Positions 1 through 6,964 of a DNA stretch of 10,103 nt are shown one piece after another. The position numbers and the translations under genes are program-made. Each line of letters opens with the position of its first letter. Position 1 is the first letter of the stretch. The notes beneath the pieces were generated by a model that saw only the letters and a program-made list of their open reading frames with translations, was not told the DNA's origin and made no database searches. This DNA is from Phycisphaerales bacterium. Its GTDB lineage: Bacteria > Planctomycetota > Phycisphaerae > Phycisphaerales > SM1A02. The stretch covers positions 1-10,103 of the forward strand of contig DOVP01000267.1 in NCBI GenBank assembly GCA_003520025.1, written 5' to 3'.

Positions 1-24
1 CCGCCACCGCCGCCGCCACCACCA
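1..24 (-). repeat. Glycine-codon run within the secretin-like gene
   Basis: The plus strand shows tandem CCG/CCA-type triplets. Read on the minus strand they are consecutive GGT and GGC codons, giving at least seven glycines right after ALNL at residue 475. This is in-frame low-complexity coding sequence, probably a flexible linker between the N-terminal folds and the next domain. Its full length is unknown because it continues past the window edge. Confidence 0.7.
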
Positions 25-1445
25 AGGTTCAAGGCTGGTGGATCGTCGAAGTTCGGCACCGGCATGATCAGGTCACGGACGTCATAGACAATGGGAATGA
101 CACGCTTCTGAAGAGCCGCTTTGGTGGACACGATGAGCATGCCGTCCTGCACATCCCACATGGGATGATTCGCTTCCTCTCCAACCTGATCAAGCAGCTT
201 CGTGATGACAATGTCCATCGGCTGCAAGTTCAGATCCAGCCCCAACTCGGTGTCCTGGTCGATGCCGTCGAGTTCGAGCGATCGCCAATCTGTGTAGATC
301 CTCTGGTTCTCTCCCAGAGCATCCTGCAGGACATTCAATGCTTGCTCGAAAGTCGTTGGATACGGAAAATCCGCCTTCCAAGTTGTGCTCTGCAAGTGGC
401 GAAAGACCGCCCGATCAGCAGGCGGCATCATGTACCCACCATCAGTCCCACGGCGATGACTCAGTTGCGGCCAATCCTCCGGGTACGTTATCAGGCCACT
501 GATGGAACGCTCGCCAGGGCCGCTAAAATTCCTGACCGGAATCTGCTGGAGCCGCTGATTCTCAAGCGAGACTTCCGCGTCGCCGAAGGCCCGCTCCTGC
601 TCATAATCGCTGTACTGGCGGTAGATCAGCGTGGTCCGAATGACATCCCGAAGCGCAAGTGCTGCGGGATTCTGCGGATCGACGAAGAGAATCTCGTCGA
701 TGACCTGCAGGGCCTCCTGATATTTGAGTTCCGCCTGAAGTTGGCGCACACGGCGGAGATTACCGTTGATGATCTTCGCCTTCTCGGTTTGCTCTTTGGT
801 CGCCAGAGCGACCTTTGATGCCTGTACTTCCTGCTTGGCGACCTGATCAGCGACGAGTCGGGCGTTGACCCGAGAATCGCCGATCAACGACATCAAGGAC
901 TCGGCCCGCTTGTTCATCTCAGTCAGTTCACCCTGTGAAAGCCATTGCTTCCTCTGAGCCAACTTGATCTTCGCAGTGAGGATGGCACGGTCGGCTGCGG
1001 CAAAGTTCTCCTGCAAAAGCAGTTGTTTGGCGCGGGCCACGCCTTCGTTAAACTCGACAAGAGCCCGTGAACGCTGCTCCTGATATCGCTGCTGAACCGA
1101 TCCGACGCCCTTGGCCGTCGCGGGATTGAGCGTGTCACGCTCGTCGAGCATCGCCATCGCCTGCTGGTAGCCGCGGCTGGCCTGCTCGTTGCCTGGCATC
1201 AACTGAAGCGCCTCAGAGTACTTCGCGGCAACCTGTCGCCACGAGCCTTCCCGCTCAAAGCGGCGAGCCGCGAGAATGGCGGCATTGACCTTCGCCGCAT
1301 GCTGGGTGGCGAGATCAACCTGCTCCGGAGTGTCCGAAGGATCTCCATCATCATCGGCCGCAGCAAATGCTGTCACACCACACCCCAAGGTGAGTGCCGC
1401 GGCCAAGGTCCAAATCTCAATACGCCCGATCAGGCGAAAAGTCAT
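1..1445 (-). CDS. Secretin-like (type II/III secretion family) exported protein with TPR/coiled-coil N-terminus, 3' end missing
   Basis: The frame is open from an ATG at 1445 to the left edge, giving 481 residues without the C-terminus. GGAG lies six bases ahead of the ATG. Residues 1-29 look like a signal peptide: an Arg-containing start, a hydrophobic core and an AFA-A cleavage site. A Cys at 22 lacks a proper lipobox. Residues 50-100 and 225-270 look like TPR units (for example YSEALQLMPGN and YQEALQVIDEILFVDPQNP). Residues 118-225 are rich in Lys, Gln, Glu and Ala and probably form long helices. Residues 355-445 (FPYPTTFEQALNVLQDAL, then WDVQDGMLIVSTKAAL) resemble the short secretin/TonB N-terminal folds, followed by YDVRDLIMPVPNF and a glycine run. 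I recall this layout ahead of a secretin domain in planctomycete GspD-like proteins, but the secretin domain itself would lie outside the window. Expected location is the periplasm and outer membrane. It lies downstream of carA in the same direction; a functional link is not evident. Confidence 0.72.
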   Translation of the reverse strand, partial: MTFRLIGRIEIWTLAAALTLGCGVTAFAAADDDGDPSDTPEQVDLATQHAAKVNAAILAARRFEREGSWRQVAAKYSEALQLMPGNEQASRGYQQAMAMLDERDTLNPATAKGVGSVQQRYQEQRSRALVEFNEGVARAKQLLLQENFAAADRAILTAKIKLAQRKQWLSQGELTEMNKRAESLMSLIGDSRVNARLVADQVAKQEVQASKVALATKEQTEKAKIINGNLRRVRQLQAELKYQEALQVIDEILFVDPQNPAALALRDVIRTTLIYRQYSDYEQERAFGDAEVSLENQRLQQIPVRNFSGPGERSISGLITYPEDWPQLSHRRGTDGGYMMPPADRAVFRHLQSTTWKADFPYPTTFEQALNVLQDALGENQRIYTDWRSLELDGIDQDTELGLDLNLQPMDIVITKLLDQVGEEANHPMWDVQDGMLIVSTKAALQKRVIPIVYDVRDLIMPVPNFDDPPALNLGGGGGGG

Positions 1446-1575
1446 GGTGTTCTCCACTCTGAAACTCGCGAACAGATTCCCACCCACAAACCTCGATCGT
1501 GGAGGCGACTCTCAGCGTCTTGGCCGCAGCCGGGCGAATCCAATTCAGAGGCGCGGAGGATGGCGTACGGTAGTT
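1446..1575. other. Intergenic gap between carA and the secretin-like gene
   Basis: These 130 bp separate the carA stop (TAG, minus strand) from the downstream ATG. The only signal I can support is the GGAG ribosome binding site next to the ATG at 1445. A short inverted repeat CCTC/GAGG with a 7-base loop (1491-1505) is too weak to call a terminator. I see no convincing -35/-10 pair, so it is open whether the secretin-like gene is read through from carA or has its own promoter. Confidence 0.5.
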
Positions 1576-2742
1576 CTATAAGGCCTCGCCTGCAACCACC
1601 GACCCCCCGCGAAGAGCCGACATTTCCCGCGTGAAGGTGTCAAAAAGCAGGGCCGCCTCGTGCGGACCAGGTGAAGCCTCGGGGTGGAACTGCAGGCCAT
1701 GAATCGGCAGCGTTCTGTGGCGGAATCCGGCCACCGTGCCATCATTCAGGTGCGAGTGTGTGACTTGGCAGTCCACCCGCTCAAGGGAGTCCCCATCGAC
1801 ACAGAACCCATGGTTTTGACTGGTAATGAAGATCCGACCGGTCTTGAGATCCCGCACCGGCTGATTCGCCCCGCGGTGACCGAAGGGCAGCTTCCAAGTC
1901 GTCGCCCCGAGGGCCAGCGCCAGCAATTGGTGACCCAAACATATCCCGAACATCGGTACCTTGCCGACCAGCCCGCGAATGGTCTCAACGCCAGCAGTCA
2001 CAGCAGCAGGGTCTCCCGGCCCATTCGAGATAAAGACGCCCTCAGGCTCCATGGCAAGGATTTTCGCCGCAGTGGTCCCCACCGGCACGGTTCGCACATC
2101 GCAGCCCGCGGCAACCAGATGCCGGTAAATATTTCGCTTGGCCCCGCAGTCGATGGCCACCACGCGGTATGGCTGCGTGGGAACCTCGGCTGGAACTGGC
2201 CACCAGCAGTCGATCGAGTCGGTCCACGATCCAGGACTGGCGGCACCGGCCTCGGATGCCAAGTCCTGCCCAACCATCTGCGGCTGTGATCGAATGGCTT
2301 CCAGCACATCATGGTTACTACGGGCCTCCCCCACCACGATCATCCCGCGCATCGCCCCACCTCCACGCAGGCGGCGGACCAAGGCCCGCGTGTCGATCCC
2401 CGTGACCGCCGGTACACCGCAGCCGGCCAGCCACGCCCCAAGATCCTGCTCAGACCGGCAGTTCGAGCGAATCGCAGCCGCCTCCCGCACGACGAATCCT
2501 GCCACCTGCGGCCCTGCAGATTCAATGTCGTGCTCGCAGACCCCGTAATTGCCAATATGGGAGGCCGTCAGCGTCAGAATCTGGCCACGATAACTCGGAT
2601 CGGTCAGGGCCTCTTGGTACCCGGTCATCGCCGTGCAGAACACAACCTCCCCCGCGGTGTCCACCTCCGCCCCGAAACTGCAGCCGCGAAACACCGCCCC
2701 GTCCTCAAGAATCACGCGAGCGGATGGTGATGCAGCGGCCAT
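1576..2742 (-). CDS. carA: Carbamoyl-phosphate synthase small (glutaminase) subunit CarA
   Basis: 388 residues, close to the usual size of about 380. CarA hydrolyses glutamine and passes ammonia to CarB, making carbamoyl phosphate for pyrimidine and arginine synthesis in the cytoplasm. The N-terminal CarA domain starts with ILEDGAVFRGCSFGA (residues 11-25) and continues through VVFCTAMTGYQEALTDPSY. The class I glutamine amidotransferase domain begins near residue 193 (YRVVAIDCGAKRNI). The catalytic triad is present: nucleophile Cys268 in MFGICLGHQ, and His353 and Glu355 in QFHPEASPGPHE. The ATG at 2742 gives the expected N-terminus; the frame stays open 88 codons upstream, but that part reads as a shadow of priA. 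There is no Shine-Dalgarno sequence. carB is not in the window. The gene is divergent from priA and the two start codons overlap. Confidence 0.97.
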   Translation of the reverse strand: MAAASPSARVILEDGAVFRGCSFGAEVDTAGEVVFCTAMTGYQEALTDPSYRGQILTLTASHIGNYGVCEHDIESAGPQVAGFVVREAAAIRSNCRSEQDLGAWLAGCGVPAVTGIDTRALVRRLRGGGAMRGMIVVGEARSNHDVLEAIRSQPQMVGQDLASEAGAASPGSWTDSIDCWWPVPAEVPTQPYRVVAIDCGAKRNIYRHLVAAGCDVRTVPVGTTAAKILAMEPEGVFISNGPGDPAAVTAGVETIRGLVGKVPMFGICLGHQLLALALGATTWKLPFGHRGANQPVRDLKTGRIFITSQNHGFCVDGDSLERVDCQVTHSHLNDGTVAGFRHRTLPIHGLQFHPEASPGPHEAALLFDTFTREMSALRGGSVVAGEAL

Positions 2743-5056
2743 GCCGCGAAGTGTAGACAATGCAGCCGTGCAGGAGTTGTTCCCCGAACCTGTGGTTGGC
2801 TGGGTCCGCGTGGCGGTTGATCGCCCCATCGATGTGGCGGGCACAGGACTCTCATACGCCCTGCCCCCAGAACTGGAGGATCTCGCGGTGGGCGAAGCGG
2901 TCACCGTTCCGCTTGGCCGGGGCAATACGCCCACCGCCGGCTGGGTCGTAGCCCGCGACGATGAGGCAGACGATGGACCCGCCACCATCAAACATGTCAC
3001 AGCCAAACGAGCAGCACAGTCTGTTCCGGCGGATCTGATCGAACTGGGATGCTGGATTGCTCGGTACTACCTGGCGCCGCTGGGCCCCACACTCTCGGCC
3101 ATGGTGCCCGCGCCGGTCAAACGTGGCATCGGCGCTGTCCAGAAGCGATACCTCGAACCGACGACCCTTCCCGATAAATTGCCGCGTCTGGGCCCCGCGC
3201 AAAAACAAGTGCTGAAAACCATCGACACACTCGCCCGGGATGAGTTGCCCATCGAGCGGACCGCGCTCCGCATTCTCGCCGGAATTGGAACCAACACGCC
3301 GATCGACGGGCTCGTCAAGAAGGGCCTGCTGCTGGAACATCGCCGCACCTCGATCGAAACCGCGTGGACACCTCGCCTGATCGATACCGCCCCACCGCCG
3401 CTGCCCACCGAGGACCAAGCCCGCATCATCGATGCTGTCGGTCAAGTTCTGCGAGGAGGCTTCTCGGCACATCTGCTCCGCGGTGTCACCGGAGGGGGCA
3501 AGACCGAGGTGTACCTGCGACTGATCGAGCAGGTACTTGCCCGCGGGCAGGCGGTGTTGGTGCTCGTGCCCGAAATCGCCTTGACGCCCCAAACTGCAGC
3601 AAGGCTCTCGCACCGATTTCAGCAGCAGCAGATCGCGATGATCCACTCCGCCCTCCCCGCTGCTGCCCGAAACGCCCACTGGCAAGCGATTCACGCTGGC
3701 GATGCTCGCATCGTGCTTGGCGCCCGCAGCGGCGTCTTTGCACCGTTTCCAGTCGGCTCACTCGGATTGATCGTCGTCGACGAAGAACACGATGCCTCCT
3801 TCAAACAGGATTCCAACCCGCGGTATCACGGACGCGATGTCGCCATACGACGAGCCCAGATGGCGGGCTGCCCGGTGCTGCTCTGCTCGGCCACTCCTTC
3901 ACTTGAGAGTTGGCACAACGCGGCGTCGCGTGCAGATTGGTCGCTCCATCATCTCCCACACCGCGCACCTGGTCTCACGCTACCGCGAACCCGTCTTGTC
4001 GATATCGCGGAGGAACGCCGCGCCGATGAAGGCCGCCACGCCGCGATGGGACCGACCCTTCGTCACGCCTTGAGCAGAACGCTTGATGAGGGACATCAAG
4101 CGTTGCTCCTGTTGAATCGCCGTGGATGGGCCACCTACGTCGCCTGCAGCAGCCGGCGGTGTGGCTGGACGCTTGAGTGCCTCCACTGTGATGCCACGAT
4201 GGTCTATCACCATGCCGGCAACCTGCCATCAAGCGGCTTCGTGCGGTGTCACCACTGTCACCGAGAAGTACGGCTTCCCAGCACCTGCCCCGACTGCGGC
4301 GCACGTCCGGCGCGGCTGGGCCTCGGAACGCAGCGTATCGAAGAGGAAGTGCTCGCCCTGCGGCCGGAGCTGGTCGCCAATGACACGCTGCAACGGATGG
4401 ACTCAGACAGCATGCAGCGGGCCGACCAGTACCACACCGTGCTCTCGGCACTCGCCGAAGGTCGCATTCGCGTCCTGCTCGGCACGCAGATGATCGCCAA
4501 GGGACTCGATGTGCCAGGCGTACATCTCGTGGGCGTCGTTGATGCCGATACGGCGATTCACCTCCCCGACTTCCGCGCCAGCGAGCGGACCTTCCAACTG
4601 GTCAGTCAGGTCACCGGACGCTGCGGCCGCGGCCGCGACCCCGGTCTGGCAATCGTGCAAACCATGGACCCAGACGCCCCCTCGATCGCCTTGGCGGCGG
4701 CGGGTGAAACTGAGGTCTATCTCCGGGACGAACTGAAGCACCGCCAGGAAGCCGGCCTGCCCCCCGCCACCAGAATGGCTCGCGTACTGGCAGAGCACAC
4801 CGAACTCACCGAGTGCGAGCGTCTGATTGAACGGGCAAGCAAGACGCTGCAGACAATTGCGCCGGACAGAACGTGCGAACTGCTCGGCCCCATGCCCTGC
4901 CCGCTTGCGCGGATTCGCGGGCGGCACCGGCGAGAGACCCTGATGACCGCCGCGACCGCCGAGACGATGCAGCGATGGCTCCATATGGCGCTCCATGAGC
5001 GGGTGCTGAGCAATCCGGGCATCAGCGTCGACGTCGATCCGGTATCACTGCTGTAA
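2741..5056 (+). CDS. priA: Primosomal replication-restart helicase PriA
   Basis: 771 residues from the ATG at 2741 (E. coli PriA has 732). PriA recognises stalled forks, unwinds DNA 3' to 5' and helps reload the replicative helicase. The N-terminal DNA-binding region is residues 18-70 (RVAVDRPIDVAGTGLSYALP). Helicase motifs follow in order: Walker A GVTGGGKTE (248-256), VPEIALTPQ, DEEH (347-350), SATPS (383-387), GTQMIAKGLD (581-590) and the arginine-finger motif QVTGRCGRG (623-631). Eight cysteines at 469, 474, 480, 483, 503, 506, 516 and 519 form the two-zinc module between the helicase lobes, with wider spacing than in E. coli. The frame is open upstream of 2741 inside carA, but those residues do not look like PriA. 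A weak GGTGA lies ten bases before the ATG; GTG at 2768 is the alternative start. It heads a run of five plus-strand genes and ends 13 bp before rsmH. Confidence 0.96.
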   Translation: MPRSVDNAAVQELFPEPVVGWVRVAVDRPIDVAGTGLSYALPPELEDLAVGEAVTVPLGRGNTPTAGWVVARDDEADDGPATIKHVTAKRAAQSVPADLIELGCWIARYYLAPLGPTLSAMVPAPVKRGIGAVQKRYLEPTTLPDKLPRLGPAQKQVLKTIDTLARDELPIERTALRILAGIGTNTPIDGLVKKGLLLEHRRTSIETAWTPRLIDTAPPPLPTEDQARIIDAVGQVLRGGFSAHLLRGVTGGGKTEVYLRLIEQVLARGQAVLVLVPEIALTPQTAARLSHRFQQQQIAMIHSALPAAARNAHWQAIHAGDARIVLGARSGVFAPFPVGSLGLIVVDEEHDASFKQDSNPRYHGRDVAIRRAQMAGCPVLLCSATPSLESWHNAASRADWSLHHLPHRAPGLTLPRTRLVDIAEERRADEGRHAAMGPTLRHALSRTLDEGHQALLLLNRRGWATYVACSSRRCGWTLECLHCDATMVYHHAGNLPSSGFVRCHHCHREVRLPSTCPDCGARPARLGLGTQRIEEEVLALRPELVANDTLQRMDSDSMQRADQYHTVLSALAEGRIRVLLGTQMIAKGLDVPGVHLVGVVDADTAIHLPDFRASERTFQLVSQVTGRCGRGRDPGLAIVQTMDPDAPSIALAAAGETEVYLRDELKHRQEAGLPPATRMARVLAEHTELTECERLIERASKTLQTIAPDRTCELLGPMPCPLARIRGRHRRETLMTAATAETMQRWLHMALHERVLSNPGISVDVDPVSLL
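2750..2755 (-). promoter_or_regulatory. Possible -10 element for a leaderless carA transcript
   Basis: On the minus strand TACACT ends seven bases before the carA ATG, matching four of six positions of TATAAT. A transcript started from it would begin at or next to the ATG, which would fit the lack of any Shine-Dalgarno sequence. I find no good -35 hexamer 16-18 bases upstream, so this is a weak, position-based call. Confidence 0.25.
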
Positions 5057-5069
5057 TACACCCCTTGCC

Positions 5070-5990
5070 ATGACCACGCCTCCGAACCATCACCCCGTCC
5101 TGCTCGACGAAGTTGTCACCCTGCTGGCTCCACAGCCCGGTGATGTCATCCTCGACTGCACGCTCGGCCGTGGCGGTCATTCGGCCGCGCTCGCAGGTGC
5201 GGCCGACAACACCACGGTGGTCGGCATGGACCTGGACGAAACGAATCTCGCCTTCGCTGATGCTCGGCTCCGCGAGGCCGGGATCACCTGCCACAGCACG
5301 CACGGCAACTTCGTCCGCGCCCCGGAAACACTACAGGGGGCCGGGCTCGCCGCCGACATCGTGCTGGCCGACCTCGGCTTCGCATCCAATCAAGTCGATG
5401 ATCCGACCCGTGGCTTCTCCTTCCGCCACGACGGGCCGCTGGACATGCGGCTGGACCCGACCGGCCCGATCACCGCAGCCTCTTTGCTTGCTTCGCTGCC
5501 CGAGCGGGACCTCGCCGAGCTCATTGCCCGCCACGGCGAAGAGCCACTCGCCGCCCGCATCGCTCAAAAAGTTGCACAGGAGCGATCGCAACGGCCGATT
5601 CACACGACGGGTCAACTCGCGGACTTGGTCCGTGAAGCCTATGGCGTCCGAGCCCGCACCTCGCGTCAACATCCCGCGACCCGCACCTTTCAGGCGCTCC
5701 GGATCGCGGTCAATGATGAGCTGGCAGCACTCCAAACGCTGCTCGATCGACTGACGCGGGCGCTGCAAGCGGACGACACGTCTTGGCTCCGCCTCGGCGC
5801 GAGGATCGGCATTATCGCCTTTCACAGCCTCGAGGACCGGCCGGTCAAGCAGTGCTTCACGAAACTGGTTCGCAATGGGCTCGCTTCCGATGTCTCCGCC
5901 GGTGCGGTTCGGGCGGGACAAGAGGAGCAGGATCGGAACCCGCGGAGCCGCAGCGCGCGGCTACGGGTCGTCCGGTCGACAATTGAGTGA
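5070..5990 (+). CDS. rsmH: 16S rRNA (cytosine(1402)-N(4))-methyltransferase RsmH
   Basis: 306 residues, the normal length of the family. RsmH (MraW) uses S-adenosylmethionine to methylate N4 of C1402 in the ribosomal P site of the small subunit. Family motifs are all present: HHPVLLDEV near the start, SAM-binding DCTLGRGGHS (29-38) and GMDLD (52-56), DLGFASNQVDDP (101-112), GFSFRHDGPLDMRLD (115-129), RTFQALRIAVNDEL (205-218), FHSLEDRPVK (251-260) and a basic tail ending SARLRVVR. The start is the ATG 13 bp after priA; no Shine-Dalgarno sequence is visible there, so expression may depend on the upstream gene. In many bacteria rsmH is the first or second gene of the dcw division and wall cluster, directly ahead of ftsL and ftsI. 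Here ftsL-like and ftsI genes also follow, but with a LysM gene in between. Confidence 0.97.
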   Translation: MTTPPNHHPVLLDEVVTLLAPQPGDVILDCTLGRGGHSAALAGAADNTTVVGMDLDETNLAFADARLREAGITCHSTHGNFVRAPETLQGAGLAADIVLADLGFASNQVDDPTRGFSFRHDGPLDMRLDPTGPITAASLLASLPERDLAELIARHGEEPLAARIAQKVAQERSQRPIHTTGQLADLVREAYGVRARTSRQHPATRTFQALRIAVNDELAALQTLLDRLTRALQADDTSWLRLGARIGIIAFHSLEDRPVKQCFTKLVRNGLASDVSAGAVRAGQEEQDRNPRSRSARLRVVRSTIE

Positions 5991-6000
5991 TCAGTCCGCC

Positions 6001-6016
6001 CCCGCATGGATGCGGG
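6001..6016 (+). promoter_or_regulatory. Perfect hairpin in the rsmH-LysM gap
   Basis: CCCGCA, loop TGGA, TGCGGG: a six-base-pair GC-rich stem with a four-base loop, ten bases after the rsmH stop. No T-run follows, so it does not look like an intrinsic terminator. It encloses the ATG at 6006, the first in-frame ATG of the LysM frame, which would hinder initiation there. A role in transcript processing, stability or translation is possible; none is shown by the sequence. Confidence 0.4.
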
Positions 6017-6033
6017 AGTCCGGTTGATCGATT

Positions 6034-6069
6034 GGAGAGAGGCCACCACGCATGGACGCGAGGCGATGA
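6034..6069 (+). promoter_or_regulatory. Ribosome binding site with five-codon mini-ORF overlapping the LysM start
   Basis: A strong purine-rich GGAGAGAGG (6034-6042) lies nine bases before an ATG at 6052. That ATG opens a frame of five codons (MDARR) whose TGA at 6067 overlaps the LysM ATG at 6066 as ATGA. The strong site is too far (23 bases) from 6066 to serve it directly. This arrangement would suit termination and re-initiation, but a frame this short can arise by chance. Confidence 0.35.
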
Positions 6070-6704
6070 CTCGAGAGAACAAGTTCGCGCTGGTCATCGG
6101 ATTTGCGATGCTGCTGGTTGTCGGCATTCTGATGTCGGACCATCTGGCAGAGGTGGCCCGAGGGACCCCCGGCAGCATCGTCATTGACGATCCCATGCAA
6201 GGTGTCGGGGAGTATCCGATCGAGTACCAACCGCTCGTGGCCGCGGCCACGGGAGCCGTTGATCTCTCGCTCACGCTTCCTGCCGTGGCGGGCATGACGG
6301 ACCCGGTCCATGCCGTCCGAACGGGTGACACGATGTCCTCCATTGCGATGCAGTACTACGGCAATCGTGAATTCGCCGCAGCCTTGGCCCAGCACAACGG
6401 CCTGCCCAATCCGGATCGACTCCATCAAGGCGTCAGACTGATTATTCCATCAGAACTGACCGTGAGTGATCCACCGCCTCTGGCCACAGCGCCAACTGTC
6501 GAACTCGCGTCACCGCCCACCATGGCGGAGTACACCGTTCGCCCCGGCGACACCCTTTCGGAACTGGCCCAGCAACTGATGGGTTCGGCCAAACAAACCA
6601 ACCGGTTGCTTGAACTCAATCGCGATCGGCTTCGCAGCGCCGATACGCTCTCCATCGGAACCCGTCTGCGGTACCCGCTCGCGGAGGCGACAGGGCAGCC
6701 ATGA
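6066..6704 (+). CDS. Membrane-anchored protein with two LysM peptidoglycan-binding domains
   Basis: 212 residues from the ATG at 6066. The N-terminus MTRENKFALVIGFAMLLVVG puts a single membrane helix at about residues 7-23 with no clear cleavage site, so the protein is probably anchored in the inner membrane with its bulk outside. Two LysM domains follow: residues 82-128 (HAVRTGDTMSSIAMQYYG to LIIPSE) and 155-205 (EYTVRPGDTLSELAQQLMG to LRYPL), joined by a Pro/Ala/Thr-rich linker. LysM binds the GlcNAc-containing sugar backbone of peptidoglycan. There is no catalytic domain. An in-frame ATG at 6006 would add 20 residues ahead of the helix, but it lies in a hairpin and lacks a ribosome site. 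The gene sits between rsmH and the ftsL-like gene, and its stop overlaps the next start as ATGA, which suggests co-translation with division proteins. A scaffold or targeting role in septal wall synthesis is my inference. Confidence 0.85.
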   Translation: MTRENKFALVIGFAMLLVVGILMSDHLAEVARGTPGSIVIDDPMQGVGEYPIEYQPLVAAATGAVDLSLTLPAVAGMTDPVHAVRTGDTMSSIAMQYYGNREFAAALAQHNGLPNPDRLHQGVRLIIPSELTVSDPPPLATAPTVELASPPTMAEYTVRPGDTLSELAQQLMGSAKQTNRLLELNRDRLRSADTLSIGTRLRYPLAEATGQP

Positions 6705-6964
6705 GGAATCGCTTCCTGCTGATGATTGTGGCCGTCGCGGCCGCCGGCCTGCTGCTGCTCTCACTGCGACAGCAGCGGATCGCCGTCATCCACAACATGA
6801 GCACCCTCCACCACGCACTCGACGCCGACCGTGCCCGCCTGTGGCAACTTCGCGCCGAGGTCGCGTCGCTGGCCCGCCCAGGCATGCTCAAGGCCGAGCC
6901 ACATGATGACTGGGCGGCGGCGGTGCCAGCTTGGCGTGAGTCAGACACCAATGACGTTCGGTGA
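6701..6964 (+). CDS. Short single-span membrane protein, FtsL-like
   Basis: 87 residues: a short Arg-containing cytoplasmic start, one membrane helix at about residues 5-21, then a helical stretch (QQRIAVIHNMSTLHHALDADRARLWQLRAEVASL) with heptad-like spacing of Ile, Leu, Ala and Val, and a polar tail. This size and shape match FtsL/DivIC division proteins, which pair with FtsB and support FtsQ, FtsW and FtsI at the septum. FtsL sequences are poorly conserved, so the call rests mainly on topology and on position between rsmH and ftsI, where ftsL usually lies. The ATG overlaps the LysM stop (ATGA); GGAGG lies 13 bases upstream, inside the LysM gene. The 3' end overlaps the likely ftsI start by 14 bases. 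Without homology support it remains possible that this is an unrelated small membrane protein. Confidence 0.65.
   Translation: MRNRFLLMIVAVAAAGLLLLSLRQQRIAVIHNMSTLHHALDADRARLWQLRAEVASLARPGMLKAEPHDDWAAAVPAWRESDTNDVR

Noticed and set aside
165..818. 217-codon open frame on the plus strand opposite the secretin-like gene
   Set aside because: The minus-strand frame is open over the whole 1445 bases with a signal peptide, TPR-like repeats and a good ribosome site; the opposite frame has no recognisable domain.
1491..1505. CCTC/GAGG inverted repeat downstream of carA
   Set aside because: Only four base pairs with a seven-base loop and no T-run; expected by chance.
2633..2740. Upstream extension of the priA frame to an ATG at 2633
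   Set aside because: The 36 extra residues lie antisense to carA and are low-complexity Ser/Thr/Pro/Ala, not PriA-like.
2743..3006. Upstream extension of the carA frame to an ATG at 3006
   Set aside because: It adds 88 Ser/Thr/Arg-rich residues unlike any CarA and lies wholly inside priA; the ATG at 2742 gives the expected N-terminus.
2852..3694. 280-codon minus-strand frame opposite priA
   Set aside because: Antisense shadow in high-GC DNA; no domain or start signal, while priA has all its helicase motifs.
6006..6065. Earlier in-frame ATG (6006) for the LysM protein
   Set aside because: The ATG lies in a perfect hairpin, has no ribosome site, and would put 20 polar residues ahead of the membrane helix.
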